Assembly: GCA_013365325.1 (NCBI GenBank)
Contig: JABVXV010000169.1
Location: 1 to 64,000 of the forward strand
From: Dipetalonema caudispina
Lineage: Eukaryota; Nematoda; Chromadorea; Rhabditida; Onchocercidae
Length of the DNA: 64,000 bases
Direction of reading: 5' to 3'
In this document: in pieces, positions 38,930-52,568 of the stretch
Layout of the letters: each line of letters begins with the position of its first letter
How positions within the stretch are numbered: position 1 is the first letter of the stretch
Notes under the pieces: model-generated
What the model saw: the letters and a program-made list of their open reading frames with translations, nothing else
What the model was told of the DNA's origin: nothing
The model's database searches: none
Program-made: the position numbers and the translations under genes

Positions 38930-40199
38930 ATTTGGTTATACGATAACTTGAAGGAAGAAACAATTTTTAGAGGATCATCTTAAACTAAAACAAACATGAA
39001 AATGAGTGGAATTTTAGGAAAAAAAAAAGAGAGAGAGAGAGGAAGAGCTGGAGGAAGGAGAAGGGAGAAAAAAAAAGGGAAAAAGGAGAAATGAAGAGGA
39101 AAAATCAATGAAAAATGTCTGGTAAAATAAAAGGAAATATTTTTCGAGGACATTTCATAGGATGAAAAGCACTTACTTACAATCCAATTTACTTCAAAGC
39201 AGATGATCGGTTTTTGAAACAATTGAAAAACGAAAAACTTTTGCAAAATCTGATTTCATCTCAATTTCCTTTTTCTTTTCCTTCTTTTTCTTTTTTTTTT
39301 TTTCTTCTTTGAAAGATCAATTTATTCACTTTTTTTTTTCTTTTTCCTACTTCATTTATCATTTTTCAAGCGGAAAGAAATTTATTTAATTTTTCCAAAT
39401 TACTGTTTAATATAATTTAAACTCTCCTTCCTCCACAGTTTGCGTTTCATTATGAGCAAACAAATAGACGTATGATACGAAGAAAGGAAGAACACATTGA
39501 TTGATCTCGAAGAAAATCTTACAAGTATGTAATACAGATGAAGAGAAAATTTAACTTTTGATTCCAAAACCGGTGAATATATTCGGGATGGTTCCAGGAT
39601 AAGATAAAAACTGAAAATGTTGAGACACCAAACGTTTTAATGATTATTATGATGGAAAAATACAGAGAAATTGCGAGTCACTATAATTATTAGCAGGATT
39701 CTTCTGTATATGCATAAGCCTGGAAGGTTTCAGAATCGCTGGAAGAAACTTGAGAAGCTAATATATCAGTTTTCCATTTTTTTCTTTTAATCTGACTATA
39801 GCTTTTCATTCCCTACCATTTGGTTTCTCTTGTTCAAGTTCAAAATATTTTGATGTAATTTAAATATGAAACCACATTTCACTTTCACATTCAATCAAAC
39901 ATGAAAGAATCCTTTCTTCATTAATGAGTAAATATTTTGATGCGATGAGTTAGCGAATGAGAATAAATAATGTTTCAAAATTCCGGATATTTCAAGGTAT
40001 TTCCGGATATCATACGAAGAAATTACAGGATATATATGCTATGGAATAGTATTCAGAATATGTGTAATTTGAAGGATAAAATTATATCAAATTATTAATA
40101 AAAATATCTAAAGTTTGGAGTATTGAGTAATTTCGAATTATTGAATTCTTGAAACGAATGATTGGTTGCTGTTTGTTGTTGAAATAAACAAATGAAATG

Positions 40200-40611
40200 C
40201 ACAAATTGTTTGCTTTCTTACGTCGTTTAAGCTAACGTGGTGAGTGAAAGAGAGAACTCAAGATGAGTAAGCTATTTCTCGAATGTTTTGCATCCACTAT
40301 CCCGTGATATTCAAGAGTGTTGATAAAAAAATCAGCCTGTAGGTTGCAATTCGTGGGATCTAGCGGGAAGAATTTCCTCATGAGTCCGGTTATTCGCGGA
40401 ATCATGAATCGCTTCTTTACCTTCCATTCAGCGGAGTTTTGTTCGATCCTTCTGGTTATCTAATGTGTTTGTGTTTCATATGCTCAATTATTATTTGACT
40501 TTTTCCTTTTTTTTTTTTTTTTTTCGCCTCTTGCTTATCGAGGAATGTATTATCTTGGAAAATTCTTAAAGTACAGGTGTATTTTCCGAAATTTCAAGAG
40601 AATAATTTCAG
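40200..40611 (+). promoter_or_regulatory. Upstream region and probable trans-splice acceptor of the phosphorylase kinase beta gene
   Basis: Base composition becomes more balanced here than in the preceding 20 kb. A T/C-rich stretch lies at about 40500-40530. The sequence AATTTCAG ends at 40611, only six bases before the start codon at 40618. An acceptor that close to an ATG, with no visible upstream donor, is typical of spliced-leader addition in nematodes. No TATA box or specific operator can be claimed. Confidence 0.5.
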
Positions 40612-40617
40612 AATCAA

Positions 40618-43600
40618 ATGTTGGGTGTTAAAAAACAACGACGAAAACATCGCAATGCAAATACGCATTTGAGACGTTTAACTCAAGCTTATCTCACCCC
40701 AATTAGTCAATTTCAACCATCGATCGTTCGTACTGCATACGACAAAGTGGATAGTGTGTACTACTTAGGTTGGTGTTCCGTATTTTTTCTTTTGTAACGT
40801 TCCGGAAACGGATAAAGAGAGTGCTATTAGCAGATGTATAACCGTGGAAACTCTAAAAAATTTCTTCCTAATCTTTTATATTTTTCCTGGATAAAATCGA
40901 AATAAATTTTAAGATAATCAAAACAAATTTGAACAGCTTTATTAAGCAAACTTTGAAACTTTGTTTCTTAAAAATGCTGCTCACATTTTTATATTGCAGT
41001 TCAAGAGCTTATATTGAAACATCAAAGTGTAACTAGCGGATTGTTTCCACGATATTCTAAAAATCGTGAAATTGGATTTGTCAAGGATAGCATCTATTGT
41101 GCTTTGGCATGCTGGACTTGTTCGATTGCTTACAAGTAAGAATGAATTGGATCAAATTATCAAACATAGAAAGTAAGGAAATACCATTAAAATTGAGCAA
41201 GTTCATTATTTCGTCCCAACATTATGTTTACAGACGACTAGATGATGATCGTGGACGACAAACGGAATTGAGGCAATCGGCAGTGAAAGCGATGCGAGGA
41301 ATTATGTTCTGTTGGATGCAACAGCTTGATAACGTATGTATGCGATTGAAATCATTGGCAAAAGTTTCGAAACTTTCGAACTAAAAATTTGAAAATACTG
41401 ATACTGGTTGATGAAGAACTCATAGTTTGATATGTTCTCTTCGTTTCCTCTTTAGTGTATTTCTCGACAGTAAAAAGGTGCTATTTATATCCATGGCAGT
41501 GAGTAAAGCATTTGTCAGGAATGCCTCAGCGAAAATTGACTAGATTAAAAAAGTGAAATTACAGAGGTCGCTATGTTTTAGAATTTATCCCGATCCTTTC
41601 AAGAATTTTCAAAAGATTATTTACAGTTCATTGAGTATTCCGATCTCTTGTTATCTTTCAGCTCAATCATTTCAAAGGAAATATTTCACCGGAATTCTCT
41701 TTACATGCACGTTTTGATTTGCATACAGGCATGATTCTTACAACACCGAATGAAAAGGTATGCTCGGAAATATTAAGACGTTTTGTTCACGGCGTAGAGA
41801 TTTGAAAAAGAAATTTTCTATTTAGATTGCTGCGTTCAGTTTGTTGTCTACAGTAGCCAGAATCGAGTTGTTAAAATGAAATTTATAATTTAGAAAGCCT
41901 TTCCTCATATTTCTTTTGTCTTTCCTTATTTTCACTTATATAAATGTCTCAAATTTCAGAAATATGGACACTTACAAATGGATCTTATTGCATTGTATCT
42001 CTTGGCCTTGGTTCAGATGACTGCAGCTGGTATTCAGGTATTTTTCCTCATGTATTATGATTTGGATTTCTCCTTTTTAGTTATCATTTTTCATTGAACA
42101 GGCCAAAGAAGTACCAGCTGAAAGCATCTGAGGCAGAATAAGTCAGTATAACTATATGTTAGCACTATATCATAATTAGCTACTTTGTTCGTGCTATTCT
42201 TTAATCGTTATTGTCGTTCAGCATACACTTTCCGCAATGTGAAATGTTTTACGTCTATTTTTTTTCTTGCACGTGTACTGTATGCTAAATTACAACCTTA
42301 TGGTAGAAAGAGGGTATCACTCGGTTGCCACTTACCGAAAATGAATCATCGTAGGAAACAGTTATTTACTTACACGTTCCTTGTGAAGTTTATATTAGGT
42401 CTCTTGAATGGGTTTTCAAATTTCTACTATTTTTGAATGTCGAGTAAACAAGTTATAGTTTTAAGTAATTCTAGTAATTTAACAGTTTACATTTACCTTA
42501 GGTATTTCTGGTAATTTAAGTCACGTTTCGGTTGTGGTATTACGATTCTCAGCTAAGGACTTTTAACAGGTAATTTACACACATGATGAGGTCTGTTTTG
42601 TCCAGAATCTTGTTTTCTATATCGAGCGAACTTATCGTACACCAGATTTTGGTATGTGGGAAACGGGTTCTAGGTACAATGTTGGTGAACGCGAACTTCA
42701 TGCTAGCAGTCTTGGAATGGTGAAGGTATGTATTGGCTTGCGTTTTATTTTCGCTTTCCGCGTACTCAGTTGTAATAAATAATGTGGAAAAGATTCTTGT
42801 CAGGAGTTATTATTAGAGATCAAAGCTTCATCAACTGTTTTAGCAGTACAAATTTTGTTTTACCACTCATTAAGTACAGTATTTACAAAGATCCTGTGCT
42901 ACTCTTATATACTTACATTTTCTAACAACTCACAATCCTAAATTTCATGAGGATGTTAGATACTTATTATTCAGCCGGTGTTATGTGATATTTCTTACAG
43001 GCTGCGTTGGAAGCAATAAATGGTTTTAATCTTTATGGGGCGGCCGGAACTAGTTCCTCTGTAATATATGTTGATATTGACGGACATAACAGAAATCGTA
43101 CTACTTTTGAAACGATTTTGCCTAGAGAAAGCAATTCGAAGGTAAGGGGTTGATGGACTTAGATTTTTTGTTTAGTATTTCGATTGTTTGGAAATTAAAA
43201 ATAATTTAGGATTTTTACAGAATACTGACGCTGCATTGCTGCTATCGATAGGATGGCCAGCTTTTGCAACACACGATCCAGAGCTTTATGAGAAAACATT
43301 TAACAAATGTATTCGACGTCTGGAAGGTCGATATGGATTGAAGAGGTAGCTTAGCATCAAAGCTTATGGTGTATCCTATCATGGTAATCCTTTGTATGGA
43401 CTACCTACAATCGAAGCTTTTTTTGTTGATTAGTGCAGAATACATCCTGCTTTTTGCAAAGTGAGTTTTTTTTTTTTTTTTTTTTCAGATTTCTCCGGGA
43501 TGGCTATCATACTGAACTTGAAGATGCTTCGAGACAATATTATGAAGAGCACGAAACATCACGTTTTCAGGATATCGAATGTCAATTCCCAGTTTTCTTT

Positions 43601-46600
43601 GCCTATATTGCAATTACTGGTATTTTTTTGAGTGGATATTTGGCATAATTTGTTTAAAGCTTATGTTTTAATGAACTTATCTTGATTTTGACCTTGTGTT
43701 TTTCAGCTCATCTTCGTGGGGAACGAAAATTATCTCATTCTTATTGGCAAAAAACCAATGACATGCTTGTTTCGAGCGAGAAAAGTTGGTCTTACTGTTA
43801 ATGTTTAATATCGTTGATATGTTTTAATATTTTAGACTAAAACAAATCTGCCGCTTATTGTAGTGTAGTATAATGAAATACGGTTTGATTCGTTTTATGA
43901 AAGAGAATAATGTAATATAATCGTGAAGGTATGTGTTGTTAATTGCGAACTGTTTTGATGCAAAGTACATTACATAAAGTTTCTCCTTCAGCATCATGTT
44001 TGGTGATGCCGGAATGTTATATTATTGATGAAGAGCATATGGATGCCGAAAGAATGAAACCAAACTCTCAGGATTTTTATCCAGCAAGTCCATACGAGTT
44101 TGGTCATCATCTTTGGTCTAATGCTGTTTATTTGATAGCGTTACTTTTAAGTAAGACTGTTTTTTTATTTTTTCCTGGAATTTTAATGTGCATACATACC
44201 AGCCATAGTCTTGTAAAGTCTTCAATCTCAACATAACGGAATGCAAAGGTGTTTTACAAACTGTCGAGCATATGCAGTAAATTGTTGGAGTCAATGCATT
44301 AATGGTACCATCAATCAATGATCCACTTGGTTGGCTTCTCAAATATTGAGTGTGTGTAATGCAGGTCAGAAACTGTAGCCGGAATCAAGTAATACTATGG
44401 CATGACAGGTATTGCATGAAGTCAGATCTTTCTAATATCGAGTGCATCGCACTGACTTTATAATTTGTACAAGTATGAACGAATTCTAATGAGGCAACAA
44501 TACTCTTGAAATACAATAATTCTTGTAAGTCCAACTTAATAATTTATATATAGTACCGAGAAAAGCCTTAGTTCAAACCAGTAGTTATCATATTTAAATG
44601 AATTTTCTAGAGGATGAATATATTCATTTAACGGATATCGATCCGATCTGTCGACATCTTCCAGCCAGCCAACGGCCAAAGTATCAGAATCGTCATTCCG
44701 TATTTCAGGTTAACATTACAATATTTTTTGTCATACGATACTAGTAATAAATCTGAGGAGAAAAAAGCTGGTATTTCATTGTTTGAAATGTTCAATATTC
44801 TGTTTAGCGTGATATGGAGCAAACAAAAGGAAACGTAAGTTTGTTTTCAGTAGTAGATGCCTGCGTTTCTTTCATTTATCATATTAAATTTGATTTTGCG
44901 AAAGAAATGGGAGGATTTTTCAGCAGGTCAAGGAAGGAAAAAAAAGTTTTTTTTTGCTTCATATTAGACTTTTTAACATGAAACAGATGCTAAGTGAAGT
45001 TTCAAATTAACGGTCGATTTCGAAGTTTCTGGAAATATATTTTGGATATTTTGTTCTGCTTCTTTTGTGTTGTAATCTGAGTGTTGTGGTCATTCGCTTC
45101 TTTACCAGTCTGCGGTCGAATTCCTGCCACGCCCGGTAAAACTTCGCATTTACTCTCTCACGAAACTGCAGGGATTTTAAAAATGGAATATGTTTTCCCA
45201 TTTATTACATCCAGACAATTTTTATCGAGATATTAGGGAGTGTATGACATTACTTATGGTAAGAAATATATACGGGCTATCCATCTCAACATAAAACTGC
45301 AAAACATCCTAATTTCTTCATTTTTTTTTTCGTAATTTACAAAAAAGTTCTTTTCTTAAAAGTATGAGTTGCTGGGAAATACCTTGTTAAATGCATGTTA
45401 TATTTGGTTTTCACTAAAGGGTTATTGCATGGCTTCTAGATTCCTCTAATGAAATCCATATTTTGAATGGAGTAGTCGGAGTAAATAAGTAATGCTGAAG
45501 ATGACATGGTATCTTGATTATTTGCAAACTGTGTCTACTTAAATTTCTCGTGGTTCCTTTTATTTATCGATTCGGGTTTCTATTTTTCAGTTTTCCAGTT
45601 ATCACCAGTGTTACAACATGCTTGTTTTCTTGCTAATAACTGATCAGTTTCTACTCGCGCTGTTGACAATTTTAATTTTTAAGGGTATTAACTTAGAAAA
45701 GTTTTTCTATGCTTTATTTCATCGTTTTTAATATTGGCTGGAGAAACTCTTGCATAATCTCTTTTAGAGTAGTATGGAAGGTGACCCGGTAGTTCAAGTT
45801 GTTCTAATCGCTGAGTCAAGTCGTTTGCAAATGATGCTTTCAACATATGGCATTGATACTCAAACTCCTCATGATCTTGAGCCGGTACGAATTTGGCCGA
45901 GTTGGAGAATGGTGAAGGTATGTTTGTTATCTAAAATTATCGATTGCATCATGTATCAGTTTTTGAGTGAACAGATCTAGAAAAAGAAATAATTTCTCCG
46001 ATTTTATTTTCTTCGCTGATTTTACGTTTATTTGTTGTTCATGCAGATATTCCAGAATATTCACTTCCTTCTTCTGTATAACTATTGTTTAAGATTCATA
46101 CTAAAATTGGACAATTATTAGGAAAAAAAGGTAAAAACATGTCTTTACCAATGTTCAGTTATTTTCCCAGTTTTCCAGGTATTCGAATCCTTAGGGAAGA
46201 ATGAAAAAATGGGCTTGAGCGGTCGACCAGGACGGCCATTTGGTCCTCTTAATACGAGCAAAATTTTCAAACGATTTGGTGATACTATTCTTTGTTATCC
46301 ATTATTATTCGAAGTGAAGGATTTCTACATCAATGCAGATCCAGCTGTATTAATTAACGAAATTAAGGTATTATCATATTTTAGCTTTTTATTAGGTACG
46401 TGAGAATGAAATATTGGTCAGGTCTTCACAGAAAATGCTTAAAATACGGATGACATTTCTTTTGTTAGGATGAACCGTGCACTCATTTGGTGCCGAATGT
46501 TTTGCTTTGCACTGGCTTCTTGAAATTAAGGATGACTTCGTGCTGAATTTACTGCTGGCTAAGCATTCAATGGTTTATATTCATATTACCGTGCTTACTT

Positions 46601-49600
46601 GATCAACATAATTGTGTCTTCCTGGTTTCGTCGAGAATTCTGGAGATTAACTAATATTTCGCTTTTACTGTATCTAACCTCTGTCCTTCCGTGTCGTAAT
46701 AAATCATCCAAGTCGCATTTTGTGGGAGTACCTTCTTTTTCTAAATTTAAGACTCGAGAAAATTTTTTCATTTTATGAAGAAAGCTTAATTATTTTCAGT
46801 TTACTCATGCAATTGCAGTTAAACTTGGAATTTATATCGAGAAGATGGAAGCTTACTGGACGTCCCACATTTTGTATGGTTTTACGAGGGGAGATTATGA
46901 GTGGTGAATATTTCAGTCATATGTTGGATTTATTGATCTCGTTGAAGAACGGTTGTATCAGTGGAGTACGAGTACGAGTTGGTAGACTTCATGTAAGTTA
47001 TTAGAGGGGAATATCCCTGATTTCGAAATTCCGGTAGTTTCAAATTTCTCTTCAATATCGATTTTATTTTGGTTTTAGTGTATAGTTGGAGCCTTGTCTT
47101 AGTTGAAGAAATGAAGTTTGAGAGCAAATTCAAGCGCAAAATGGAGTCTTTGTTATGTTGAGGACTTTTCCATCTTAAAAATGGTATAGATCAAGAAAAA
47201 TGGGATGGAATCAGGATTTTGACTGGACACACGAGAAGGCAAAATGGAAAATGAATTCCTAATTTTGGAAGAATTTTGTTGTACTGATAGCACTTATTAG
47301 GATTTTCAGCTGAACCTGTAAGGGAATTCAGAAATTGCTTTTTGTTGATGAGTTGATCAATGAACCGTAAAACAGTTATCGAAAAAAAAAAGTTTGTGTA
47401 ATTCCAGCAGCTTTTGAATTCTGGATGTGTGGAACACGTCGATTTTGCTACTGATGGTGATGGTAATTATGACGATTTTGAAGAGCTTGGCGACACAGAT
47501 ACACGAGTGATTTCTCGAGTTTCGATACGAGATATTCATGAAGATGACACCCAAAGTACTGAGGTAGCGATATTTTTGATTGTGAGAAAACTTGGCGATA
47601 TTGTTTCAAAAGTGATTTTCGTAATTTCGATACGAAAATTTTCTGACAAATGGAATATGTCTTCCATTGAGTGGAACAGGTAGAATTGTTGAGTTTCCGA
47701 AGACATCATAATTTGCTTTGCTCTTTTCTCCATCATTAACTTACCTTTAACTAGTATCGCTACAGCGCGATTATAAGTGTAAACCGGATCAGGAATTATG
47801 TGAGATTGTTCGAAAGCACAATATTGATGCACTTCGCAAGGTAGCATTTGCAATTGTGGTGCTCTCTGATCGCTATGGAATGGAATATGTTGTGGATGAA
47901 GGTAGGTTATTGACAAGAATCGTGAATTGTTTTTGTCATTTCTTATCGAACTGCGAAAACGATTAGTATGATCTTGATCCTTCTTTACTGGTTACTATCT
48001 ATTTTTAATGTTCAGTCTTCAGAAAATTTGGAGGTGCGTTTGGAACGTGTTTATCGTCAAGCATGCGCTAGGCGTCGTTGGTGGATAGTTCGTTACTGTG
48101 CTGCAAAGCTCCGAAAAGTGACGAATTCATTAGCACCTGGTATAACAAGCATGCTCGTTAGAGGAAAACAGGTTTCCAAATTCTTTTGTTAGATAAAAAT
48201 ATGATGAAGGGGCTTTAATTTTTAATTTTATTTCGAGAAATAGATGTGAATGCTACCAAATATACCAAATGAGAAAAAAAGATACTAAATATTGGCGGAG
48301 AAAATGAATGGTTCCAGAAGGTCATTGTTGACCAAGTATTGGCATCATTTGCCCGATTCATGGGACGGAAGGACTTCTGAATATCAGACGCTTTGCTTCT
48401 GATAAACTTAACGCTTTAAAAAAATTCTCTAGATTACTGTTGGAATCAGTGGTTGTCGAGAAATGACCATAACAACTCCAACAACTCCGGATCAAATAGC
48501 TGACGCGTTATTTGCTTCATATCCAGAAAATGAACCGCAAGCTGCTGTCCTACAGCAGGAGCTTATTATTGCATGCGCAGATTTAGTATGTCCATTTCTT
48601 TTTTCAAAATATTTGTTAATTTGGTACAAACGTGTTGCTGATACTGATGAAATCTCTCAGTTTATTTTTAAAAAAGATTTTTTTTTTTCTGGAATTCATT
48701 TCGAAGTTTTTTTTATTTCCAAATGTTTAGATAGCACAGAAGCCATATGCATTTGATGGTGTGCTGACAATTCGTTTGGCATGGTTAGCGGATGCAATGT
48801 CATTAATGCTCAATTATATGCGAACTGCAGGAAACATGAGAAAGGGTTCGGTTATCGGAATGCTGAGTATGCCAGTTCCATCGACACAAGCAAATATTTA
48901 TGCGAGTAAGTTTTCGAAAATATTATAAATCAGGTTCATTATCTGATTCGTTTATAGTTTTAATCAGCTGTAATTTCAGGGAAATCTGCTATTATGAGAT
49001 TAGGTTTGATACACTTTGCATTTGAACATTCAAATCTTTTTACATATCTATTTTTTCTACAGTCCAACTAATTTCGTACATTAATGGTAGCTATTGCTTT
49101 AACCAATTTTGCTATGCAATCTTGTTGAACCCTCGAACTAATTACTTACATAGTTCATTAGTGAAGTTTTAGAGAAACCGGATGAAAGCTTCTTTGTTCA
49201 CCGTACATGAATAAGAGGGGTATGGTGTGGGAATGATTTCAGATCATTTCATAACCGATGCAAATACTATCAAAAGAAAGAGAAAAAAAGATTCGGAATT
49301 CTCATCTTTTTTTGCACTGAAATTGTGGCAGAATTCCGTAGGACTTTCCTACCCTCTTGCTGGTGATGTAATGTCTGATGTTTTGAAATCAGGTGATAAT
49401 TTTTTTCATCTGTCCTTCAAGTACGCGGGATTATGATGTCGGTTGAGATTGCCGTAGGACAGACTGCTTGCTTTTCTATCTCCTATTTCATTGCGATTGT
49501 TTGCTTAGCTAATGCGCTTTATAAACTGCGTCACCTTTTCCGATTTTTTTTCTGAGCATTCCTTCTTTTCAGAGTTTGGCGAAAACTTAAGTGTTTACGA

Positions 49601-51302
49601 TCTCTCACCAATCGTTGTTAAGGATGTTGTTGCCGCACTGTTGACCAGAAAATATTGGCACTTACTGTATGTGATTCTTGAATTGTTGTGGAGATCTTAA
49701 TATTTTCCTTGTTACTTTTCAGAAACTATTATGATGCCATGACATTTGGAATTATAGCGAGATATTTTACAAAAATACTTCAAATCAAGGATATATTGAA
49801 ATTTACAATATACGCGAAGATAGAATTCAGCTGTGCACAAATCTCACTTTTATTTCTGTTCAAATATAGCATTTTTTTACATCTGTTTTTAGAACTCCTT
49901 TGCAATCACGACGCTTGAATGGGTCACTGAATCGTGTACCATCTAACTTCTATGACAGCGTTTGGAAAATTTTAGAACGTACGCAAGGTGGTATCGTCAT
50001 TGCTGGACAGCACCTTCCTCAGGTTATTTCATAATTCTTTTTTTTTCTGCTTTCGTTTTTGAAAGTTACAGTTCCAAAGTGCTGCCAAATTGGAATTTGC
50101 GTATTGACGGCACATCTTGAAATTTCCTGCATAGCAGTGTCTGGGCAAGATATTTTGACTACATCTCTTTTGTGAGTCATCTGTTAAACCTGATTTTTCT
50201 CTTTCTTTTCCAGCAACCAACATTGAGTGATATGACACCGTTCGAACTGACTTTCTCATACAAAATTGAATCTATGATGAGTGCTATTGAACATCCCGAA
50301 TATCGCCAGGTTCTTGTGGAAGTATGGAATTCCTTTTGTTTAATGAAATTTTACAGATCTGGTCTTCAAAAATCGTAGGGTTCCAGGTTTTCAAAACTTT
50401 CACTTAATTAAACAAAAAATTAATGGAGCTTTTTTAACGATTACTGAACAATTCAAAAGCACAGATTGTGCAAGTTCTGACGAAATTTCTTGCAGCTATT
50501 ATGTATAATTGCCATTATTTTGGAACGAAACAGCGAGCTGATATTCAGTGATAAGCTAGATTTAGATCAGGTTTTGTTCTTTGTTTTCGGTTCAACGATA
50601 TTTTAGCGAAGCAATCCACTATACGTCATTCTGTGTACCACTGACGTCTATGTACACTATTACGTCATTCCTCATGCAAAAAATGTTTTAACGTTTTGCT
50701 TAGAAGCCTCGATGTCTGGTGAAAAGTTTTAGTGTCTGGCGGAAGTATTATTTGCTTTTAAATTTCAGCTCATCTCCACAGCTTTTCGACAATATTGTTC
50801 AGACCATGGAATTAAAGATAGGAATGATATGACGCCGTTCTATGAATTAGACGATTCTGATTTAACAAGAAATTCAACAGCTAATTATTTTGTTCGGGTA
50901 AGTTGTTTATTTTACCTTTAGATAATAGGGCACTTTTATGAATGCTTGTTTTCTAATAGTGGACACGTCTGTAGTTTTTAGTAATATTTTGTAACGATGG
51001 TATTCTCTTCGCTGCTTCCAACGAAGGTTTTAATGATTTAAATAATAACTGTATTCTGACTATACTTTTTTAGCATTTTACTCGTTGTCTTGGAAGATAA
51101 GGAGAAGTACTGTTTATATTTTTGGCACATTTAAGAATCATTGAACATTTTTCAGGCTGTAATTGATTCTTTGTTGAATGGAATATGTGTCAGCCAACGT
51201 AAAATAACTACCTTCATGCCAAGCGATTCACTGTCTTGTGCACCTTTCTCTAATTCCGAACGATCTGATAATCAAGGATATAATAGTTGCTTGGTGAGCT
51301 AA
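40618..51302 (+). CDS. PHKB: Phosphorylase b kinase regulatory subunit beta
   Basis: Exons: 40618-40768, 41000-41135, 41234-41333, 41662-41757, 41960-42037, 42570-42725, 43001-43141, 43221-43345, 43489-43619, 43707-43784, 43992-44150, 44611-44708, 44808-44834, 45768-45917, 46179-46367, 46819-46992, 47408-47563, 47766-47901, 48023-48171, 48433-48585, 48731-48905, 49573-49666, 49893-50022, 50214-50321, 50496-50570, 50769-50897 and 51156-51302. They join in phase to about 1146 residues, close to the vertebrate beta subunit (about 1090). The N-terminal half carries the glycosidase-15-like fold ([39 protein letters not shown]). The middle has [11 protein letters not shown] and the C-terminal part [13 protein letters not shown] and [11 protein letters not shown]. 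Beta rather than alpha is chosen from the [16 protein letters not shown] and [13 protein letters not shown] words. In the (alpha-beta-gamma-delta)4 holoenzyme this subunit restrains the catalytic gamma subunit and couples hormone and calcium signals to glycogen phosphorylase. It ends in CLVS, a CaaX-like prenylation site. The 27-base exon at 44808 is less certain. Confidence 0.93.
44808..44834 (+). other. PHKB: Candidate 27-nt microexon of the phosphorylase kinase beta gene
   Basis: Preceded by CTGTTTAG and followed by GTAAGT, it encodes RDMEQTKGN in the same phase as its neighbours (0 to 0), so it can be included or skipped without a frameshift. It falls between the [10 protein letters not shown] exon and the [12 protein letters not shown] exon, a stretch where the family varies in length. 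Transcript data would decide whether it is constitutive or alternative. Confidence 0.55.
45007..45201 (-). other. Antisense open frame nested in a phosphorylase kinase beta intron (64 codons)
   Basis: The intron at 44835-45767 contains a minus-strand ATG-to-stop frame encoding a basic, Arg/Lys-rich peptide with words such as [12 protein letters not shown] and [13 protein letters not shown]. Its base composition is less AT-rich than the rest of the intron and the residue mix is protein-like rather than Lys/Asn/Phe-biased. I do not recognise the family. It could be a small nested gene, a retrocopy fragment or chance. Confidence 0.3.
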
Positions 51303-52568
51303 CGGAGAATCAACGCATCGATACACTAAGATATAGTAAATCGGTATGCTGGGTCAGTAGTCTGCCTCACTGAAATAGAAAATACAAGAGATTCAGTAGT
51401 GAACGTGCTGTGTTTTTGTCTCCTCAAATAATGAAGTGCCTTTAAAACAAAGTAGCTTTAGTAATCCATACATACCTTCACATTATTTCTAATTGTATCT
51501 AGTCCATATACATTTTCTTTTTTCTTAAGAAATATTTCTTTACTCCATAAGAGCAGAAGCGAATCATCTTTCAGTCAGGAAGGAATGAAGGGAATGTAAG
51601 AATACGGTTTATCCTCTCTCAGATTTGTTTATCGTTTCATCCTAATTTTGAGAAGTTGTAATGATCGATCCATGAACTATAAACAATACAGTAAGAGAAA
51701 TTTTTGGAACTAATGATTTGTATAACCAAACTGCTTGCAAAAGTTAGTATGTTCCCCTTCTGCATCTGTACCTTTCCATGGTTGGAAAACTGTGTTAATT
51801 CCTAGTAATAAATAAGAATATCTTGTTAAACGCTTTTCTAGTATTTTCTGTTGCTGCATTTCAAGTAATTTAATTGAAACGTGGGATGAAATCTTATAAC
51901 CCAACCTTCAATACTCTATGACCTTCCTTTATTTTTGATCTTACGGAACATCCAATCATCAAGTCGAGACGAACTTTGCTAGGAACTAGCAGATATATGT
52001 TACGACGCTTTCGCCAATTGAATACGAAAGTTAGCATGCGATGTGGTAGCAAAATTAAACGCTCGTACCAATTGCTCACTGCTGCGGATGTTTAAATAAG
52101 TTTGTTGCTATTCGAGGATGCCAGTGAGGTATGAAAACTTTTTGTACATTATATATTTTTTCAAGTCAGCACTTAGAAACTCTAGCAGAACTTTTAATTA
52201 CGGAAGTGCAAGTATATTATACAATAAAATATATTAACGAAGTAGAGACAATTGCATCGAATGATACCAAAAGTCCAGGAGTCCAAGGTAAAACGCATGA
52301 ATGTGAGAGATGCTCCGAACTCATATCAGCCGCTAATGTTTGAATAATTCGTATTCGTACAGACAGATATCACAGCTAAAAGAAGAAGGGGAAAAGGATT
52401 TGTACAATAAAAGCTCCAGAAATAATTCTGAATCATATCATTTTTCAAATCGTTACGTCTGTAAATTCTTTCTCATACATGAAATTTAACTGTTAGTTTT
52501 TAAGCAAATCACTTAAAAATTACTGAAAGTCTAGTGATTGAAATATGGAAGCAAAGGATTCATTTCTT
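51303..52568. other. Convergent 3' region between phosphorylase kinase beta and HRS
   Basis: Contains the 3' UTRs of two convergent genes. A plus-strand AATAAA at 51807-51812 and another near 52414 are candidate poly(A) signals for the kinase gene; none was pinpointed for HRS. At about 51950-52096 the plus strand has a basic open stretch (LNTKVSMRCGSKIKRSYQ) ending in a stop, of slightly higher GC. I do not recognise it and it has no clear acceptor, so it is not called. Confidence 0.45.

Noticed and set aside
42085..42105. 21-base microexon with a GC donor after the GIQ exon of phosphorylase kinase beta
   Set aside because: The missing residues are supplied by extending the next exon to 42570, which gives [16 protein letters not shown] with a normal AG acceptor.
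42185..42436. 83-codon plus-strand frame
   Set aside because: It lies wholly in an intron of the kinase gene and shows no family similarity or splice context.
51894..52343. Short basic frames on both strands between the convergent genes
   Set aside because: No acceptor, no family match and position in 3' UTR territory; noted in the intergenic entry only.
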